34,147 bases of DNA from Candidatus Nitrosopumilus sp. (GTDB taxonomy: Archaea > Thermoproteota > Nitrososphaeria > Nitrososphaerales > Nitrosopumilaceae): the NCBI GenBank assembly GCA_028448965.1, contig JAONQT010000006.1, forward strand, positions 1-34,147, in the 5' to 3' direction. Below are positions 27,988-34,147 of this stretch, in pieces. A program made the position numbers and the translations under genes. A model generated the notes under the pieces. The model saw only the letters and a list, made by a program, of their open reading frames with translations, was not told the DNA's origin and did no database searches. The stretch's first letter is position 1, and the number at the start of each line of letters is the position of its first letter.

Positions 27988-29895
27988 ATGGAAAAATTTT
28001 CAATAAAAGATGTAGGTGTAAAAGTAGGCTTGGAAATTCATCAACAGCTCAAAACTAATAAAAAATTATTTTGTAATTGTTCTCCAATTGAATCAGAGGA
28101 TTACTCTCTTAAATTTCAAAGAAAATTACGAGTTTCTAAAAGTGAATTAGGTGAATTTGATCCTGCTGCATTATTTGAAAGTAAAAAATCAAAAACTATC
28201 ATGTATTATGCAAATGAAGAAAGTAGCTGTTTGGTTGAACAAGATGAAGAACCACCACATGAATTAGATAAAGATGCAAGAAAGATTGCATTAATTATTG
28301 CTGCTGCATTAAAATCAAATATTTTTAGTGAGATTTATCCTATGAGAAAAACTGTAATTGATGGTTCAAATACAACTGGATTTCAACGTACAATGCTAAT
28401 TTCACAAGGTGGATTTTATAATTCAGGGGAAACAAAAATTGGAATTCAATCAATTTGTTTAGAAGAAGATGCAGCAAAAATTTTAGGAGAAGAGGGTAGT
28501 ATTAGAAAATTTGGATTAGAACGTTTAGGTGTTCCATTAGTTGAAATTGCAACAGATCCTTTTGAAGTAGATTCAACAGAAATTAAAAAAATAGCATTAT
28601 CCTTAGGGAGAATTTTGAGAAGTACAAAAAAAGTAAAAAGAGGGTTAGGATCAATCCGACAAGATGTTAATGTATCAATTAGAGATGGAAAAGGAGTTGT
28701 AATTGAAGTTAAAGGAGTTCAACAATTAGATCAATTAGAAAAAGTTGTAGAATATGAAGCAAAAAGACAACATGGGCTATTAAAAATTTCAAAAAAAATA
28801 CAAGAAAGTAATTGGTCATTTGATAATGAAAATAAAAAAGATATTACAGAATTATTTACAAAATGTAATTCAAAAATTATTCAAAATGCTATAAAGAAAA
28901 ATCAGAAGATATTAGCTGTTTCTTTTAAGAATATGGCTGGAATATTTGGATATTTACCCTATGAAGGTATCAGATTAGGAAAAGAAGTAGCTGAATTAGT
29001 AAGATTTTTTGGAATTGGTGGAGTTTTTCATTCAGATGAACTACCAAACTATGGTATAGAACAGTCAGATTTAGAAGAATTAAAGAATTTTTTAAAAATT
29101 AATGAAAATGATGCATTTTTAATTTTAGCATCTCCTGAAGAAAAAATTCATACAATAATAGATCAAATTATTTTAAGAATAGAGCATATCAAAAATCAGG
29201 GCATACCAATCGATACAAGATTAGCTACTCAATCTGGTGAAACAAAATTTCTTAGACCAAGACCAGGAGCTGCACGAATGTATCCAGAAACAGACATTCC
29301 TCCAATAATTATTAGTAAAGATGAATTAATGGATGCAGAAAAAAATATTCCAAAATTATGGGATGAGTCAATTAAAGAAATAGAAATAAAATATGAAATG
29401 AATTCACAGCTTGCAGAACAAATTTTTGATTCTAAATATATTGAATTATTTGAGAATATAATTGAAAAAATTAAAACAAATCCAACATTTGTTGCATCAA
29501 TTCTTTGCTCAACAATTACAAACTTAGAAAGAAAAGGATTAGATTCAGATTTATTAAAAAATGAAGATATTTTTAAATTATTTAAATTATTAGAAAAAGG
29601 TGAAATTGCAAAAGAATCATTTGAAATAATATTTGAAAATATAATGTCAAAAAAATCAAAGAGTGTAGAGGAAGCCATGAAAAATACTTCAATTGAATCC
29701 ATTAATGAAGAAGATTTGGATGAAATTATCAAAGAAATAGTAGATAAAAATCAAGAAATTATTAAAAATCAAAAAGAGAGAGCAATGGGACCATTAATGG
29801 GAATTGTAATGAAAGAACTTAGAGGTAAAGCCTCTGGTGAAATAATAAACAAACTTCTTTTAAAAAATATTAAAAAAAAATTAGAAGATAATTAA
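27988..29895 (+). CDS. gatE: Glutamyl-tRNA(Gln) amidotransferase subunit E
   Basis: VGLEIHQQLKTNKKLFCNCSP; RKTVIDGSNTTGFQRT; RLGVPLVEIATDP; RGLGSIRQDVNVSI; RPRPGAARMYPETDIPP. Confidence 0.95.
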   Translation: MEKFSIKDVGVKVGLEIHQQLKTNKKLFCNCSPIESEDYSLKFQRKLRVSKSELGEFDPAALFESKKSKTIMYYANEESSCLVEQDEEPPHELDKDARKIALIIAAALKSNIFSEIYPMRKTVIDGSNTTGFQRTMLISQGGFYNSGETKIGIQSICLEEDAAKILGEEGSIRKFGLERLGVPLVEIATDPFEVDSTEIKKIALSLGRILRSTKKVKRGLGSIRQDVNVSIRDGKGVVIEVKGVQQLDQLEKVVEYEAKRQHGLLKISKKIQESNWSFDNENKKDITELFTKCNSKIIQNAIKKNQKILAVSFKNMAGIFGYLPYEGIRLGKEVAELVRFFGIGGVFHSDELPNYGIEQSDLEELKNFLKINENDAFLILASPEEKIHTIIDQIILRIEHIKNQGIPIDTRLATQSGETKFLRPRPGAARMYPETDIPPIIISKDELMDAEKNIPKLWDESIKEIEIKYEMNSQLAEQIFDSKYIELFENIIEKIKTNPTFVASILCSTITNLERKGLDSDLLKNEDIFKLFKLLEKGEIAKESFEIIFENIMSKKSKSVEEAMKNTSIESINEEDLDEIIKEIVDKNQEIIKNQKERAMGPLMGIVMKELRGKASGEIINKLLLKNIKKKLEDN

Positions 29896-30056
29896 CTAAA
29901 ACTACCAGGAATGGAATTTAAACCACAAATTTCTAAAAAACAAGAATCTGAATATGATATCATGGTAATTATGTCGAGTAATTCCCGAATTATGAATTTA
30001 AAAATAACTTCTTTATTATACAAGAAAATTAAATATTAAATTGATTAAGTGATAAA

Positions 30057-30221
30057 ATGGAATTTAGAGAAATTTATTGTACAAGTTGTAAAAAAGTAAT
30101 TGGACGCTATAACATAAAATTTTACAGTGAAGATAAGATTGCCGAATTAATGAAAACAAGCCATGTAACTCATGTTAGAAATGGACATCAAATAAACATT
30201 AGAAAGTTTGTAAAAAATTAA
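30057..30221 (+). CDS. Small 54 aa protein with CxxC motif, unlisted in track
   Basis: My translation: MEFREIYCTSCKKVIGRYNIKFYSEDKIAELMKTSHVTHVRNGHQINIRKFVKN*. Confidence 0.6.
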   Translation: MEFREIYCTSCKKVIGRYNIKFYSEDKIAELMKTSHVTHVRNGHQINIRKFVKN

Positions 30222-30757
30222 TATGATTTGATTATTTCAATTGCTTCAGAAAGATTTGAAATTCTAAATAATTTATCATTAGAAATATGCTGATTCCAGG
30301 GTTGTGAATATAAAATCACTTTTTTATTATTTTCAAGAAATTTTATTGCATTCAAAGGTGAATCATCAATAAATATATCATAATCTAAATCAGCTTTCAT
30401 TGGACCATCAATTACTGATACATAATTATTATATGAAATATCATGATAGTTTAACCAATTTTTTACAAAAGAATCAGTGGAACGTTCTCTAGCAGTTACA
30501 ATATCTACTTGACCAAGAATTGAAAGATTTTTTGTAATATCTGATAAATTCTTTTGTGTAGTAGGAATGGATTTCCAATTTTTCCAACAAGAACTTAGTT
30601 CGGAATAAAAATCAAATGGATTAATGTCAAATTTTTTCCAAAATTCCCAATTAGTAACTTGATTTTTAGAAATATGTGGTCTAATTGAATTACTATAATT
30701 TATCCAAGATTCTATTACGTCTGCAAGAACTCCATCAACATCTAATGCAATTTTCAT
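30218..30757 (-). CDS. HAD-superfamily 5'-nucleotidase, deoxy (NT5C-like); start MKIALDVDG at 30757
   Basis: MKIALDVDGVLADVIESW; DIVTARERS; YDIFIDDSPLNAIKFLEN. Confidence 0.82.
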   Translation of the reverse strand: MKIALDVDGVLADVIESWINYSNSIRPHISKNQVTNWEFWKKFDINPFDFYSELSSCWKNWKSIPTTQKNLSDITKNLSILGQVDIVTARERSTDSFVKNWLNYHDISYNNYVSVIDGPMKADLDYDIFIDDSPLNAIKFLENNKKVILYSQPWNQHISNDKLFRISNLSEAIEIIKSY

Positions 30758-30766
30758 TATTATCAA

Positions 30767-31822
30767 CTAATCAGAAGTTTTTTGAAATTCATCTAAAAGG
30801 TTTTTTTGATGTTTATTGAGTTTTTTAGGAATATTTACGACCATTCGAATATACTGATCTCCAGTTCCTCTTGAATTGATATGAGAAACTCCTTTTCCTT
30901 TTAATTTTATTATTGTATTAGGTTGACTTCCAGAATCAACTTTAATTTTTTCATTTCCTTGTAAAGTTGGAACACTAATTTCACAACCTAACGCAGCATC
31001 AATCATAGAAATATCTTGATCATAGAAAATATCTTTTCCATCTCTATTGAAATATCTATGAGGTTGTACTTTAACTCGAATTACTAAATCTCCATTTATT
31101 CCATCTGGAATTTCATTTCCTTCATTAGAAACAATATAGTCACCTGAATCTATTCCAGGTGGAATTTCAAAATCAACTTTTTTAGTTCCTTTAACTCGTC
31201 CTTGTCCTTTACAATTACTACATGGTGTTTCGATCATAAAACCTTCACCCCTACAACTAGGACATGGTGCAGCAGTTACAAATGAAGCAAATCCCATATT
31301 ACGAGTTTGTCTTACTTCTCCTTGACCGTTGCATGTTGTACATGTTTTTTTATTAGTACCAGGTTTACAACCAGAACCCTGACAATTATCACATTTAATC
31401 TGTTTTTGTAAATTAATTTCCATTTTTTTCCCATGTAACACATCTTCTAATGTTACTGTTGTTTGGTAAAGAAGATCAGATCCACGTTGTTGTTGTTGGG
31501 TAAAACCTCCAGCTCCACCACGGCCAAAAATTGATTCAAAAATATCATTAAAACCACCACCGCCTCCTTGAAAAATATCTTCACTGCTGTATCTACCATC
31601 CACTCCTGCATGACCATGTTGATCATAGGTTTGTTTTTTTTCAGAATCTGAAAGAACAGCATATGCTTCAGAAATTTCTTTGAAATGTTCTCCAGCATCT
31701 GCAGATTGATTACGATCAGGATGAAATTTTAATGCTAATTTTCGATATTGATTTTTTATTTCATCTGAAGAAGAAGTTTTTGTAACCCCTAAAACTTCAT
31801 AATAATCACGTTTTGCACTCAT
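30767..31822 (-). CDS. dnaJ: Molecular chaperone DnaJ
   Basis: J-domain KRDYYEVLGV...HPDRN; G-rich region; four CxxCxGxG zinc motifs. Confidence 0.96.
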   Translation of the reverse strand: MSAKRDYYEVLGVTKTSSSDEIKNQYRKLALKFHPDRNQSADAGEHFKEISEAYAVLSDSEKKQTYDQHGHAGVDGRYSSEDIFQGGGGGFNDIFESIFGRGGAGGFTQQQQRGSDLLYQTTVTLEDVLHGKKMEINLQKQIKCDNCQGSGCKPGTNKKTCTTCNGQGEVRQTRNMGFASFVTAAPCPSCRGEGFMIETPCSNCKGQGRVKGTKKVDFEIPPGIDSGDYIVSNEGNEIPDGINGDLVIRVKVQPHRYFNRDGKDIFYDQDISMIDAALGCEISVPTLQGNEKIKVDSGSQPNTIIKLKGKGVSHINSRGTGDQYIRMVVNIPKKLNKHQKNLLDEFQKTSD

Positions 31823-31872
31823 GAGTTATTTGTTCATTATAATTACACTATAAATGATTAAATTCGAAAAAA

Positions 31873-33747
31873 TTAGTTAGTTTTAGTTTCTTCAGTTGAG
31901 TCTGATTTGGTAGTTTGTCCATCTGTACCTTGTTGTCCATCTGTACCTTGTTGTCCATCTGTACCTTGTTGTCCATCTGTACCTGGAGGTGGTGTAGCAT
32001 TTTTGTAAAGTTCTGTAGTTACTTCGTTAACTAAAGTTTGAAGTGCTTCAAGCTTAGGTTTTAATTCAGATGGTTCTTTATCCAAAACTTCTTTCACTTC
32101 TTTTACTGCATCAGTAATTTTAATTCCTTGTTCTTGTGAAATTTTATCTTTTAAATCATGATTTACTAATTTTTCAGTAGTATAGATATAACTCTCAGCT
32201 TCGTTTTTAATATCAATTTTTTCTTTCTTAATTTTATCTTCATCAGAAAACTTTTCAGCATCTTCTTTTAATTTTTCAATTTCTTCTGGAGATAATTTTG
32301 AATTAGATTCAATAGTAATTTTTGCTTCTTTTTGTGTACCAAGATCTTTTGCTGTAACATTGATAATTCCATTTGCATCAATATCAAATTTAACTTCTAT
32401 TTGTGGAACTCCTCTTGGAGCGGGTGGTAAATCGGTAAGATTGAAACTTCCTAATGAAACGTTATCAGTTGCCATTGGTCTTTCTCCTTGAACAACATGA
32501 ATAGTTACAGCTGTTTGATTATCAGCAGCTGTTGTGAAAACTTTACCTTTAGAAGTTGGAATAGTTGTATTTCTTTCAATTAGTGGTTCCCTTACACCAC
32601 CTAATGTTTCAATTCCTAATGTTAAAGGTGTTACATCTAGTAAAACAATATCACTGGTTACATCACCAGCAATGATTCCTGCCTGAATTGCAGCACCCAT
32701 TGCAACCGCTTCCATAGGATCAACACCAGATTCAGTTTCTTGTCCAACAACTTCACTAACAAATTTTTTGACTAAAGGAATTCTTGTTGGTCCACCTACC
32801 ATGACAATTTTATTAATATCAGAATTTGATAATTTTGCATCTTCTAATGCTTTTATTATTGAAGGCTTACATCTATCAACAATTGGTCCAATTAATTCAT
32901 CTAATTTAGCTCTTGTAATTCTTAATTCAAGATTTTTAGCACCTGCAGAAGGATCATGTGCAATAAATGGTAAATTTATATCAGTTTCCATAACTGTGGA
33001 TAATTCAATTTTTGCTTTTTCACAAGCCTCTCTAATTCTTGTCATTGCAGTTGAATCAGAAGTTAAATCAACACCCTCCTTTTTCTTAAATTCATCTACA
33101 ACATAATCAATTAGAACTTTATCCATATCCGTTCCACCTAATTTAGTATCTCCAGATGTACTAAGTACTTCAAAGACACCACCACCCATTTCCATTATAG
33201 TGACATCTAATGTACCACCACCAAAATCAAAAACGAGTATTTTCATATCTTGTTTAGCTTTATCTAATCCAAATGCCAAGGATGCAGCAGTTGGTTCATT
33301 AATAATTCTAACAACATCAAGACCAGCAATAGTTCCAGCATCTTTAGTAGCTTGACGTTGATTATCATCAAAATATGCAGGAACTGTAATTACTACTTTT
33401 TCAATTGGTTCGCCAACAAATGCTTCTGCATCTTTTTTAATTTTTTGAAGAATAAATGCAGAAATTTGTTGAGGTTTGTATTGTTTATCTAAAATTTTAA
33501 AAGTTTCATCAGAACCCATTTTTCTTTTAGCAGCGACAATAGTATTATCTGGATTTGTAACAGCTTGTCTTCTAGCAGGCTCACCAACTAAAAGTTCACC
33601 ATCCTTACTAAATGCAACAACAGATGGAAATGCTTTACCACCAACAGTTGCTCCCTCAGCAGCTGGAATAATAGTTGGTTTTCCACCCATTACAACTGCT
33701 GCTGCAGAATTACTTGTTCCTAAGTCAATACCAATAATTTTAGTCAT
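31873..33747 (-). CDS. dnaK: Molecular chaperone DnaK (Hsp70); start [10 protein letters not shown] at 33747
   Basis: [40 protein letters not shown]; substrate-binding domain. Confidence 0.96.
   Translation of the reverse strand: MTKIIGIDLGTSNSAAAVVMGGKPTIIPAAEGATVGGKAFPSVVAFSKDGELLVGEPARRQAVTNPDNTIVAAKRKMGSDETFKILDKQYKPQQISAFILQKIKKDAEAFVGEPIEKVVITVPAYFDDNQRQATKDAGTIAGLDVVRIINEPTAASLAFGLDKAKQDMKILVFDFGGGTLDVTIMEMGGGVFEVLSTSGDTKLGGTDMDKVLIDYVVDEFKKKEGVDLTSDSTAMTRIREACEKAKIELSTVMETDINLPFIAHDPSAGAKNLELRITRAKLDELIGPIVDRCKPSIIKALEDAKLSNSDINKIVMVGGPTRIPLVKKFVSEVVGQETESGVDPMEAVAMGAAIQAGIIAGDVTSDIVLLDVTPLTLGIETLGGVREPLIERNTTIPTSKGKVFTTAADNQTAVTIHVVQGERPMATDNVSLGSFNLTDLPPAPRGVPQIEVKFDIDANGIINVTAKDLGTQKEAKITIESNSKLSPEEIEKLKEDAEKFSDEDKIKKEKIDIKNEAESYIYTTEKLVNHDLKDKISQEQGIKITDAVKEVKEVLDKEPSELKPKLEALQTLVNEVTTELYKNATPPPGTDGQQGTDGQQGTDGQQGTDGQTTKSDSTEETKTN
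31915..31983 (-). repeat. 18-nt tandem repeat (about 3.8 copies) encoding (GTDGQQ)n in the DnaK C-terminal tail
   Basis: Near-exact tandem copies of CCATCTGTACCTTGTTGT on the + strand. Confidence 0.95.
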
Positions 33748-34147
33748 TTTTATCATTATCCTCTTTTTTTGAAATTTCTACTAGCGTAGGTCTTATGGTC
33801 TTCTCATGAGAAATATATCCCTTCCTGATCTCTTTAGTGATTGTATTATCATCTAAAGTAGGATCAGAGATTATAGAAATAGCCTCATGGAAATTTGGAT
33901 CAAAAATTTCACCTAATGCCTCAATAGGTGTAACATTATATTTTTGCATTAGTGATTCCATGTTTTTTAAAATCGAATTTAAACCATCTGCATTAATTTT
34001 ACTTTCAGATATTACTTCTTTAGCTCGTATAAAATCATCATAAATTTTGATAAAATCCAACATAAATTCATTAATTTTAGAATTAACACCATATTCAATA
34101 TTAGATTGTGTTTTTTTACTAAGATTTTGAAAATCTGCTAATACATG
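33740..34147 (-). CDS. grpE: GrpE nucleotide-exchange factor, N-terminus cut by window edge
   Basis: Frame remains open upstream of the track start: [42 protein letters not shown]...[25 protein letters not shown] and FDPNFHEA are GrpE signatures. Confidence 0.92.
   Translation of the reverse strand, partial: HVLADFQNLSKKTQSNIEYGVNSKINEFMLDFIKIYDDFIRAKEVISESKINADGLNSILKNMESLMQKYNVTPIEALGEIFDPNFHEAISIISDPTLDDNTITKEIRKGYISHEKTIRPTLVEISKKEDNDKND

Noticed and set aside
29229-29732. 167 aa minus-strand ORF
   Set aside because: Antisense to gatE; Ser/Ile/Phe-rich shadow ORF.
29911-30039. 42 aa ORF MEFKPQISKKQESEYDIMVIMSSNSRIMNLKITSLLYKKIKY
   Set aside because: Starts 15 nt after the gatE stop, but it is short with no motif; cannot be distinguished from chance in AT-rich DNA.
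32768-33772. Plus-strand ORFs of 112 and 98 aa
   Set aside because: Antisense to dnaK; long antisense frames opposite Hsp70 genes are a known coding-bias artefact.
1-34147. CRISPR arrays, IS elements, prophage or toxin-antitoxin modules
   Set aside because: No regularly spaced repeats, transposase/integrase motifs or recognised TA pairs seen in any part of the window.

Overview
The window is AT-rich and looks like a chromosomal segment of an ammonia-oxidizing thaumarchaeon (Nitrososphaerota, Nitrosopumilus-like). This taxonomic call is an inference from gene content (Tes, AglB, CDC48, Pelota, GatDE, archaeal SRP RNA, C/D box sRNA). Positions 1-14.7 kb form a surface-glycan / N-glycosylation island: a truncated PhyH-like oxygenase, tandem small membrane proteins, an RmlA-like nucleotidyltransferase, polysaccharide deacetylase, capsule-type protein, Gmd, SDR epimerases, a CapD/PseB-like dehydratase, GT4 glycosyltransferases and the AglB oligosaccharyltransferase. 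Next, on the same strand as aglB, is a radical-SAM tetraether-lipid-synthase (Tes) homolog. It is divergent from a TrmB-DtxR regulator pair and a small Cys-rich ORF. The remainder is mostly housekeeping: YjbQ, Pelota, CutA, site-2 protease, TtuA/Ncs6-type tRNA thiolase, SRP RNA, DUF5655-like, acylphosphatase, L2, CDC48, GatD, GatE, NT5C-like, DnaJ, DnaK, GrpE. Main non-obvious signals: (i) an unlisted, near-perfect C/D box sRNA at 18442-18502(-), whose D guide is complementary to a typical archaeal tRNA-Leu(CAA) anticodon arm and predicts 2'-O-methylation of C34; (ii) the tes/TrmB divergent promoter, with TATA boxes and an AACCCC..GGGGTT inverted repeat; (iii) tandem paralogous small membrane proteins of unknown function; (iv) a collagen-like (GTDGQQ)n repeat in the DnaK tail; (v) three convergent gene pairs sharing one TTAA as overlapping stops. 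All homology calls are by eye; no searches were run.
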